Part shown: positions 18,768 to 27,589 of the stretch, piece after piece
Layout: each line of letters begins with the position of its first letter
Numbering within the stretch: position 1 is the first letter of the stretch
NCBI GenBank assembly: GCA_963823755.1
Contig: CAWGMP010000005.1
Span: 124,001 to 188,000, forward strand
Length of the DNA: 64,000 nucleotides
Direction: 5' to 3'
From: GCA-003244245 sp963823755
GTDB lineage: Bacteria; Actinomycetota; Actinomycetes; Mycobacteriales; Pseudonocardiaceae
The notes under the pieces: model-generated
What the model was told of the DNA's origin: nothing
The model's input: the letters and a program-made list of their open reading frames with translations, nothing else
The model's database searches: none
Position numbers and translations under genes: made by a program

Positions 18768-21700
18768 TTACGGGCAGGTCGGCTGGAACTCCAGGTTCGG
18801 TCCGACGTGGCGGATCCACTCGTCCTGGGTGAACCCCCGTCCGGCCCGCTCGCACGCCAACTTGGTCACGTGGTCACGGATGTCGGCGTACGCGGACAGG
18901 TCCCATAGCCGCACCTTGCCCAGGTAGTCGCCGCTGGCCAGCAACCGCCCGTCCCGGCTCAACGCCAACTGTTGCACCTGTCTCTCGTGGCCGGTGAGCG
19001 GGGCGCCGATCCGGTGCGGTCGCCGCCGGTCGGAGATGTCCCAGACGGAGATCGTGCCGTCCGCACCACCGACAGCGAGTGTGTTGCCGTCGGCGCTCAG
19101 GGCCAACGACAGGACGCTCGTCCCCGCGCCCAGCGGCGAGCCCAGCTGCTGCGGCTGCGACGCCGTCGACACGTCCCACAGCAGCACGTCCGTGCCACCG
19201 GTCACCAGCAACGTGCCGTCGGGTCCGAACAGCATCTCGCCCGCCTGATGCTTGATCGGATGCTCCAGCAGCCGGACGTTGGTCGGGTCGGTGATGTCGC
19301 GGATGGCGACCTCGCCCTCATCGAAGCCGCGAACGCTGGCAATGGCCGCGCCGTCCGCTCGGAAAGCGATCACCGGCTGGGAGTCCATGCGCCCCTTCAG
19401 TGCCTCGGCCGTCCTCAGGGGGTGGTCTGGATCGGCGACGTTCCAGCGGATCAGCGTGACGTTGCGGCTCGCGGTCCACAGCGAGCCGCCGTCGGGGGAG
19501 AACTGGAGCGCGACCACGTCGTTCTCCAGCCCCAGAAGAGCAGGCCCCACGCGGCGCGGGTGTACGGGGTCGCGCACGTCCCACAACAGAACCTCTTCGG
19601 TCTTGTCGTTGTCGAAGATCTCACCGCTGCTACCCGTGGCCAGGAACGCGCCGTCGGAGCGGAACGCGAACGCGGAGACCGGTCCCTTCGGGGACGGCAG
19701 TGTGGCGGGCCCACCGGGGTTCGCCGGGTTGGTCAGGTCCCACAGGCGGGCCTCGCCAGATCTCGACGCGGTCGCCAGGGTGCGCCCATCGGGACCGAAC
19801 GCCAGGTCGGTGACTTCCTTGTCGTAGTCCAGTCGCGGGAGGTTCCAGGCTACCGGCTGCACCGGAGTGCCCCCGTGCCACAGCACGAGGTTGTTGTCCG
19901 CGCTCCCGGTGACCATCGCGCCGTCGCCACGATAGGCCACGGTGTGCACCTCGTTGGTGTGGTCGGTGAGCGGGTCGCCGATCCGCCGGGGCGCCTCGGG
20001 AACGGTGATGTCCCAGGTGATCGCGGTGTCGTCCAGACCGACCGTGGTCATCTTCGTCCCGTCCGGGCTGACCGCCACGTCCCGCACCCCGGCGGTGTGC
20101 GCGGTGAGCGGTCTGCCCAACTGCACCGCCCTGGCGGGATCGGTGACGTCCCACAGCAGGATGTCACCGGGGTTACCGGCCTGCTCGCCTTGGCGCACCG
20201 TGGCCAGAACGGCCTTGCCGGGACAAACGCCACGGCGGTGAACGGGTGGTTCCCCGCACGCCACTGGCTCTTGAAGCGCGGGAACCGTGGGTTGGTCACA
20301 TCGTAAAGCCACAGCACGCTTCCCTCGTCCGCGCGGTCCAGGACCAGCGCCATCACGCGGCCGTCTGGGCTGTAGGCCACGTCGCTGTAGGCGTCCAGGT
20401 GTTTACCGAAGGGCTGGACGATCTGCGTCGGCTGGTTGGGCCGCGTCACGTCCCACAGCCGCACCGCTCCCCCGTGGGTGCTGATCAGCACCGTGCCGTC
20501 CGGGCTGAAGGCGATGCCCATCGAGTCGGTGATCCGCTCCCGCTTCTTGTACTCGCCGATGGTCGCGAGTTTGCGCGGGTGCTCCGGATCGTCCACGTTC
20601 CACAGGATCAGCTCGTTGCGGCTGGCGGTGGCCAGGGTGTGGCCGTCAGGAGCGAAGGCGGTGCCCTGCACCCAGGTCGTGTGATCGGTGATCGGTCGCC
20701 CCAGGGCACGCGGGTGCGCCAGGTCGGACACGTCCCACAGCCGGAGTGTGTGGTCGTCGCCGTCACCGCTGGCCAGCAGGCGCTGGTCCGGGCTGAACGC
20801 GGCGGAGAAGATCGAGCTGGTGTGGCCGCGCAGGGTCGCGGCGTAGCTGTTCATGGTGAGGGTGCGGGCAAGGCTCGCGGCGGACTCGCCGCTGGGGGCG
20901 AGCCGGTGTGCCGCCAGCGCCAGTCGCAACGCCTGCTGCGGGTCGGCGGCGCGCACGGCTTCGGCCCGGGCAAGCAGTTCCCTCACGTGGCCGCGTCGCG
21001 TTCGCCCTGCGCCGTCGAGGCCTGCACTACGGCCACCACCCCGGCGACCACCGCCACCGCCAGCAGAGCGCTCAGCACGGCGAACGCCCTCGTGCGCCGG
21101 AACCGTTCCAAACGCCGGGCCCGCTGGATGCGGAATTCGGTCGCGGCCAGGAACTCCCGTCCGGTCAGGTCCAGCTGGACCGGTGAGCCGCCGAGTGCCC
21201 TGGTCGTCTCGGCGTGGCGCTCATCGTCCCACAGGTAGCCGTCGGCGCGTTCGGCGCCGACCCACTCGACCGCCGCCTGCTCGACCGCGCGGGCGGGCGC
21301 AGCGCTTTGCCGTGTTCTTCGATGGCGCTCGCCAGCGGCGGCCACGCGGTCAGCAGCGCCTCGTGCGCGAACTGCACCAGCCGTTCCGCAGTGAGCAGCC
21401 GGTGGTCCACGAACACCGCGACCGCCCCGCGCATCGGCGTGGACAGGGTCTCCGGGTCCACCGGGCGCCGGGCCCATCGATCGGTTTTGTCCATGCTCAC
21501 CAGGCGGACCAGTCCGGCCAGCACGGCGTCCCGACCCAGGCCGCTACTGCCGGTGGCCGCAGCGAGTGCATCGTCGGCTTGGTCTGCGAGCACCGCGTGC
21601 AAGCCGCCTAAGTTATCGTCTTGCTGCCCAAGGCGTCGTACGCGGCCACGGTGATCGTGTCGCCCCGGGACCGTCCTTCGGCTAGCAGTTGGAGGGTGAA

Positions 21701-22818
21701 CGCGAGCAACGGCAACGCGTCGCCGCTCTCGGTGTCGGCCATCAGCCGGTCCGACAGCTCCGGTTCCAGACGCAGTCCCGCGATTCGCGCCGGTTCCTCG
21801 ATGGCCGCCCTGAGCATGTCCTTGGCCAGCGGGCCGAGCAGGTAGGTCTCGATCGGGCCGCTCAGGAGGGCGCCGAGGTCGTCCAGGTATTCCGACCGTA
21901 CAGTGGCCTGCGTCACCCCGACCGGCCCGGGTGTCGCGAGCAATTCGGCGAACCGGTCCCGCCGCTTGACGTCGACCGCAGGGCCGAACAGCTCTTCCGC
22001 TTGGTCCACGGCCAGCAGCACGTGCTTGCCGCCGTGGGCGATCAGCAGTTCGTCGGCCAGCGCGCGCAATCCACGTGGCGCCTGGAGCCTGCGCTCCACC
22101 TCCTCCAGCGCCCAGCCGAGTGACAACCGTTGCGCGGTGCGGGTGAGCGCGGTCGCCAGCGCGTAGACCGGGTCGTCGTCGGGCGACCACGGATTCACCA
22201 CCAGCCATGCGGGATCGGCCGCCATCAACGGCAGCAACCCTGGCCAGCACGAGCGACGACTTCCCACAGCCCGACGGACCCACGACCGCCGTCAACCCGC
22301 GTGCAGCATGCATCCTGTGCGGACAGCTCGCGCACCTCACGCGACCGCCCGAAGAACAGTTTGCCGCGGTCGGCGGTAAACGGCTCCAGCCGGGGAAGGG
22401 GTTCTCCCCGTCCCGCCACTCCCCCCGGCCGTTCGAGTCCAGCAACCGCAACCGGATGAGCACCTGCTCGCGGGCGATCGCTGGATCAGCGCTGGTGCGC
22501 TGCTGGTCCTCGATCAGTCGGTGCGTCAGAACTTTTCGGAGCGCGCAACGGGATCAGCAGGCACCCGCGGGAGTCGGCAATGGCGACCTCGGCCGTGCAC
22601 CACGTCGAGTCAAGGTAAGCGTCCGTCACCACGCACACGACCGCGTCAACCCGGTTCAGCTCCCGGTAGAGCCGCTGCTTCCACGCGTCACCGACAGCGA
22701 TGCCGTCATGATTGTCGCGGGCGAAGAACACATCGTGACCCGCCCGGACCAACCAGTCGTGCACGTCGTGCACCAAGACCAGATTCTCGGTGGCATAGCT
22801 GAGAAAGACTCGCGCCAC
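18768..22818 (-). pseudogene. TIR - nSTAND P-loop NTPase - TM - WD40 (14 repeats) protein, broken by frameshifts
   Basis: Piecing frames together gives about 1,330 residues. TIR (22818-22486): VFLSYATEN, GHDVFFARD and STWCTAE, whose Glu77 is at the place of the NADase catalytic Glu. NTPase: PFTADRGKLFFGRSREVREL, Walker A GPSGCGKSSLVLA, HVLLAVDQAEELFG as Walker B, and a helical sensor part to about 21300. One membrane helix lies near 21100-21040. Then 14 WD-type blades (LWDVSDLAHPRALG, LWNVDDPEHPRKLA and so on), enough for two seven-bladed propellers. Breaks near 22540, 22405, 22330, 22250, 21600, 21310 and 20230; at 20983-20986 a GTGA overlap could instead be a real gene boundary. Related STAND and TIR proteins act in antiphage defence; that role here is inference. 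Confidence 0.85.
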
Positions 22819-23044
22819 AAACCCCCCTCACCACGCCGTGTCACAGCTCTCAATCGCGATTGACCGAGCAACCGTTACGACGTCATGCGCTCATTTTCTG
22901 CCTGACAGCCACGAAAAATTCCCAGGGGGTCGACACCGACCAGATGCTGGTTCACCGCGTGCCGCGGACCCGACGGCGTCGCCCAGATCGGGGGCTGAGC
23001 CGGGTCTGTGTACCTCGGCGATGCTACAGCATCTCAGTTAACGC
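22819..23044. promoter_or_regulatory. Gap upstream of the TIR gene
   Basis: 226 bp containing the presumed promoter of the TIR-NTPase-WD40 gene. No gene is seen; a more AT-rich stretch lies around 22870-22920. No operator was recognised. Confidence 0.3.
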
Positions 23045-23269
23045 TTAGCCCCCGCGTTTGAGCACCGCCACCTCCCAGCCGAATAGATCACTTACTGGGG
23101 CCGCGAACGCCGGAGAGTTGATCGAGTTGCTAACCACGTAACCGGCGACTGCCCCAGCGATGCCCGGCGCCAGTAGCCATCCCGCTACCGACAACCCCCA
23201 AGCCAGCATGGATACCTGGTCTTCGCGGGCGAAGTGCAGCGCGTCGACGAGCACGCGATTTGTGCGCAC
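23045..23269 (-). CDS. Small membrane protein of unknown function
   Basis: 74 residues from GTG 23269. A soluble start (LVDALHFAREDQVS) is followed by two hydrophobic segments, MLAWGLSVAGWLLAPGIAGA and VAGYVVSN, and a short soluble end. No family is recognised. It is transcribed toward the TIR gene and is divergent from the XRE gene at 23404. Confidence 0.45.
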   Translation of the reverse strand: MRTNRVLVDALHFAREDQVSMLAWGLSVAGWLLAPGIAGAVAGYVVSNSINSPAFAAPVSDLFGWEVAVLKRGG

Positions 23270-23403
23270 CCGCCCGGCGCGTTGCCCACCGCCGGTGGCG
23301 CGACTGATCGAGGATCGGCGTCATGACTGCTTCAGACCCAACACGCGCGCGCGATGGGTCCCCCGGCGACACGGTGAGGTCGGGTCGGCGCCCGAATGAG
23401 GGC

Positions 23404-23857
23404 ATGGTGACCGGGGACGAGCGGGTTCGGCTCGCAGAGAATTTCGGCGCCCGACTCGCCACCGAGCGGCGCCGGGTCGGGCTTACTCAGGACGCGCTCG
23501 CCGCGCGGGCCGGGTACTCCAGCGCACATGTCGCGCGGCTGGAGCGCGGCGAACGGCGCCCCAACTCGACTCCACCACCTGGCGGTTGGCCAAGGCGATC
23601 ACCGAGACCTGGCGGGGCAACGTGGCCGCGATGGTGGAGCTGGACGTGAGATTGATGGTGGCCGCCGTCGGCGAGTCACTTCGATGCTGTATCGAACCCG
23701 ACCCCGACTGCGCTGGCAGCGGCTGGTCCAGCAGGCACTGGAACTGGAGCGTGCCCACCAGAAAGACCGCGAGGAGTTCGCCGGGCTCACCGAAGAGGAG
23801 CTAGTCGCAGCGATGGTCACCGCACAGTTCGACGCAGAGCGGCATGCGCCTCGGTGA
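23404..23857 (+). pseudogene. XRE-family helix-turn-helix regulator, frameshifted
   Basis: From ATG 23404 the N-terminal HTH reads NFGARLATERRRVGLTQDAL and AARAGYSSAHVARLERGERR, a typical Cro/C1 domain. Just after GERRP the frame breaks near 23560: the continuation QLDSTTWRLAKAITETWRGN is one base over. A third frame encodes the tail RLVQQALELERAHQKDREEF to 23857; this could instead be a separate 57-codon gene from ATG 23684. Probably a DNA-binding regulator of the neighbouring element genes. Confidence 0.7.
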
Positions 23858-23917
23858 GCGTTTTGGGATCGGCGGCTGGAGGTACGTGAACGGATGGCAG
23901 CCGCATTCACCGCCACA

Positions 23918-24746
23918 TCACGCCTGCTCTGCCCAGCGGGGGACTGCTCGGCGTGCTGGGGGTGCACGAGGTTGTGTTCGACGACGCCGAGAAAAGCGGC
24001 ACCTGTCGTGTCCCCGAGGGTGCCAGCGTCCATCACACACCAGCTGTTTCGCGCTCCGCAATGTTGCGCACCGCCATCGCCGACCAGGACGCGCCCGCCG
24101 GGGTCGCAGCCCCTCGGCGTCGAGCGTGGCAGCGATGGCCCGGTAGGACTCGCCCGCCTGGCGCAGCTCCACGATGCGCGCCACGACTGCCTGCTCATCG
24201 GCGCGGGGCGTTGCGTCCCGGTCGCGACCTTTGCCCGCACCGGTGTAGCCGTACGGGTAGGAACCAGTGACCTTGCGGCCGGTGCTCGCCTTCGCGGCGC
24301 GGCCGTCGCGAAGGCGTTTGACGACCATGCGCCGGTCGAGTTCGGCGAACACGCCGACCACTTGGCGCAGCGCGGTGCGCATTGGGTCGTCGGGGTCGTC
24401 GCGCAGCACCTCGCCGGTGTCTGCGGTGAACACCCGGCCCCCGGCCTGCCAGGCGATGGCCAGCGCCGCCTCCTGGACGGTCAAGGCGCGGGCGAGCCTG
24501 AGCTAGAGCCGGGCGACGATGAGCCCCGGAGCTGGCGGTGGGTGGTGGAGCGCCAACAGTGCCGCCGACAGGCCGGGCCGGTCTGCGGCGTCGGTCGCGC
24601 CGGAGACGCCAGCATCGGTCTGGACGTCGACGATGCGGTGCTCGTGTCTGCGCGCCCAGGCTCGGATGGCACGTTCCTGGACGTCGAGGCCGAACCCGTC
24701 GAGCTGGGAGTCGGAGCTGGACACGGAGGTAGGCGATCAGGCGCAT
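23918..24746 (-). pseudogene. Second serine recombinase (resolvase/invertase family), inactivated
   Basis: Starts MRLIAYLRV, then one base is missing within codon 9-10, so the Ser motif SSSDSQLDGFGLDVQERAIR lies in the next frame. An in-frame TAG near 24503 interrupts the region that should read IVARLDRLAR. The rest continues DRRMVVKRLRDGRAAKAS and KVTGSYPYGYTGAGKGRD, the hinge and linker of resolvases, followed by a helix-turn-helix-like segment (ARIVELRQAGESYRAIAATL). Two independent lesions of different type argue for true decay. An upstream coding-like segment ends 9 bp before its start. Confidence 0.8.
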
Positions 24747-24755
24747 GAAAGTAGC

Positions 24756-25202
24756 CTAGTCACCTTGACCTGCGGTGTAAACGAATCTACGGATTAATTT
24801 ACTAACATTTTCGCGCTCCGATGGTATGAACATGTCCTCACCGAGCGACGGCGGTAGTCCCAGTACCGCCTCCAGTGCTGTTATCCTGTCCTCCAGTCGG
24901 TGCCGGAACGCCGGACCGACTGGCAACTCGCCGGATCGAGCCGCCGCCAACAGTTCGACGAGCTGGCCGTGCAGTACCCGGGCCTGCTCCCGCTCGAGTC
25001 CCCACACGGTGCATCGTCTCGCACCCCGCACTGTCGTCCTTGACCTCGCGCTGGGCGACGAGTCAGTCCGAGCCGCCGCCCGCTGGCCGAGATGCGGGCC
25101 TGGTCCGCCTCGCAACTGTGGACGATCTCCGGCCGAGGGAGCGGCGACCCCCAACCCAAGGATTCTCGGACCGTGGTAGCGGTTGTCCGTGGATAGCACC
25201 AA
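24756..25202 (-). CDS. Hypothetical protein upstream of the second recombinase (N-terminus uncertain)
   Basis: Only the last 78 or so codons look coding: EREQARVLHGQLVELLAAAR and FRHRLEDRITALEAVLGLPP, a helical pattern ending FVYTAGQGD. The stop is 9 bp before the recombinase ATG, so the two may have been co-transcribed. Upstream of about 24995 the plausible reading shifts frame, so the gene may also be broken. No family is recognised. Confidence 0.4.
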   Translation of the reverse strand: MVLSTDNRYHGPRILGLGVAAPSAGDRPQLRGGPGPHLGQRAAARTDSSPSARSRTTVRGARRCTVWGLEREQARVLHGQLVELLAAARSGELPVGPAFRHRLEDRITALEAVLGLPPSLGEDMFIPSERENVSKLIRRFVYTAGQGD

Positions 25203-25279
25203 TTATCCGCGGCTTTCGCAACCGCAAACGCTCGTCGTCTGTGGTCGTATTGTGTTGTCTGGATGTATTTAGTAACCGA

Positions 25280-25309
25280 AAAGTATACAAACAAAAAGTA
25301 TACAAACAA
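25280..25309. repeat. Perfect 15-bp tandem duplication (AAAGTATACAAACAA x2)
   Basis: Two exact adjacent copies, each with the palindrome GTATAC, in a markedly AT-rich island inside GC-rich DNA. The sites lie upstream of the minus-strand hypothetical/recombinase pair, so they could be an operator or a recombinase binding site. Confidence 0.7.
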
Positions 25310-25693
25310 TCAGGGTGAACGGGCGGACCCGGGTATCCCGTCACGTCGGTGAGCGCGCCTTGGACTCCCTGCGCCTGGTCTACTAAGCAGTACCTTTGAG
25401 AGCCCCGTACACGCTGCGCCGTCCGGACGCGGCTGCGGGCCCGCGGCGGGCATCGGCCGCTCCTCTCTGGTCCGGCCCAAGGTGCGGCGCCTGCGTGACG
25501 GCAGGACTCGACAAGATCGTAGGCTGGGCCGGCGCCCCTGCCGAGGGTCTACGCCGACGAGGGCAGAATCATCGAACTGTCGAGGAGAAGCTTCGACCGA
25601 CAAACGCAGAGGCACGTCTTGCCGTCGAGCAGTCTCTCTACTGGGTCTTCACGATATAATGATGATCATTTAAATGGCTACGGAGAGACACAC
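25310..25693 (+). promoter_or_regulatory. Gap upstream of mod with candidate -10 box
   Basis: 384 bp without a convincing gene. A TATAAT lies at 25655-25660, within the AT-rich end of the gap, but I see no good -35 at standard spacing. GGAGAG at 25682-25687 precedes the mod GTG at 25694. Confidence 0.4.
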
Positions 25694-27581
25694 GTGAGCG
25701 ACCAGCCGGAATACCTGGACCTCGCTTCGCAGAGCCCAACCGACGACCGTCTCGTCGTGCTGCGAGCCACCTTCCCTGAAGTTTTCCGAGAGGGGGAGGA
25801 TGGACTTCGACGCGCTTCGTAGCTCGCTCGGCGACTGGGTCGACTCGGGGCCGGAGCGCTTCGGCCTCACCTGGCCGGGCAAGGCCGCGTGCACGCGGGT
25901 AATCCAGGCACCGTCGATCGGGACTCTGTCCCGATGCCAGAGGAGTCCGTCGATTATGACACTACCCAGAACGTTATTATCGAGGGTGAGAACCTGGAAG
26001 TTCTCAAACTCCTCCAGAAGGCGTACTACGGCAAGGTGAAGCTCATCTACATCGACCCGCCTTACAACACCGGCAAGGAGTTCATTTACCCCGACAATTT
26101 CCGGGAGGGGCTCACCGACTACCTGCGCTACTCCGGCCAGATTGACTGGGAAGGTCTGGAGCTCTGAGCTAATGCCGAGACCGACGGCCGCTACCACTGA
26201 AAATGGCTCTCGATGATGTACCCGAGGCTGTTTCAAGCGAGAAACCTGCTTCGGGAGGACGGTGTCATCTTCGTCTCGATTGACGACCACGAGGTCCATA
26301 ACCTCCGAGCGATAATGAACGAGATTTTTGGCGAAGAGAACGCCCTCGCGACCTTCGTGTGGAAGCGAAAGGCGGGTGGGGGAGATGACAGTGGCCACGT
26401 GGCAGCTGAACACGACTATATCATCTGCTTTGCCCGCGACGAGACGCTCTGCCATCTGAACTCGATCCTTCACGAGAGCCCGGCTATGGCCGCTAAGTAC
26501 AACCGTGAAGAGGGCGGACGGCGGTACTACCTGGAGCGGCTGCGGGGGACGAGCCTGACCTATAGCTCGTCGATGGACTTCCCGATTAAGTGTCCCGATG
26601 GTTCGTTCCTCTAGGGACCACAACCGGATCTCTCGCGTCCGAGCACGGCGTGGAGGTGGAGCCCAGCGACCATCGCCGCTCGAAAGGATGAGCTGATCTT
26701 TCTCCGTGATCCGAAGTCAGCAGACAGCCTGACCCACACGCGGACCGGGGAATTGCTCGATGGAGTGACCCCACGAAGCCTGCTAGTCGAGAAGGAGCAT
26801 GGTCGAAATCGCGACGGAACTCAGGAACTCTCCGAACTCATTGGTCCGAGGATGTTCACTAATCCGAAGCCAACTCGATTGATGCGGCACCTACTATCAA
26901 TCGGGCTCACTGGACCTGACGACCTGGTACTCGACTTCTTCGCCGGGTCGGGCTTGACCGGGACAGGCTCTGTTGGAACACAACCGACAAACCGGGCTGT
27001 CGTGCAGGTACGTCATGGTCCAACTGCCCGAGCGCTCAGGCCCAATCGATGGGCAGTTTGACAGTCTGGCTGATATCACCCGTCATCGAATGCGCCAAGT
27101 CAAACTCAGACTTGCGGTGACTCCACAGACTCTCGACAGCTCCCCAATGGATCTCGGCTTTCGAGCGTATCGCCTGTCGTCGTCCAACTTCTCGATCTGG
27201 GAAGCCGAGGCTTCCAGCAGCAGAGACGTCCAACAGCAGCTGGAGCTTGCCGTTGAGCATGTGATTGAGGGAGCGAGCGAGTCTTCGATCCTCACAGAGC
27301 TATTACTCAAGGCCGGATATCAACGAACTCGCCTGTCGAGATCTGGTGAGCTTCGCCGGAATTCAGGGCTACTCGATAGCTGATAGCGCGCGCTCCTCGT
27401 GTGTCTATCGAATGCCCTCACCATCGAAGCATTCGAGGTGATGGTCGTTCTTGAACCCGCCATGATCCTCGCGCTCTATTTCGGGTTCGACGGCAGCGAC
27501 GAACTCAAGGTGAACGCGCTCCAGACGGTGCGGGCTCACAATCAACGCGCGGGGAGCGATATCGCGCTCCGCGTGGTGTGA
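25694..27581 (+). pseudogene. mod: Type III restriction-modification methyltransferase (Mod), heavily disrupted
   Basis: Pieced together it is about 625 residues. N-terminal DWVDSGPERFGLTWPGKA and VIIEGENLEVLKLLQKAYYG, catalytic motif DPPYNTGKEF, then the target-recognition region, and the SAM motif DLVLDFFAGSG late in the protein: the order of beta-class N6-adenine methyltransferases. Breaks: frameshifts near 25795, 25885, 26957, 27320 and 27395, and in-frame stops TGA 26165-26167, TGA 26198-26200 (both at expected Ser) and TAG 26612-26614 (at expected Trp). Its wobble positions look less GC-rich than the core genes, consistent with transfer. The stop is 8 bp before res. Confidence 0.9.
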
Positions 27582-27589
27582 GGGATCCT

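Noticed and set aside
18610..18855. 81-codon minus-strand frame at the left end of the element
   Set aside because: The first half is low-complexity and overlaps the WD40 gene; only the 40-codon part from ATG 18732 was kept, at low confidence.
18768..22818. Programmed frameshifting in the TIR-NTPase-WD40 gene
   Set aside because: There are at least six shifts in both directions, without a common slippery site; decay or sequence error is simpler.
25280..25309. The 15-bp tandem repeat as a CRISPR or iteron origin
   Set aside because: Only two copies without spacers, and no replication gene is adjacent; an operator is more likely.
26165..26200. Two in-frame TGA codons at serine positions in mod, suggesting stop-codon recoding
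   Set aside because: The same gene also has a TAG and several frameshifts, and TGA is used as a normal stop throughout the window, so recoding is not needed.
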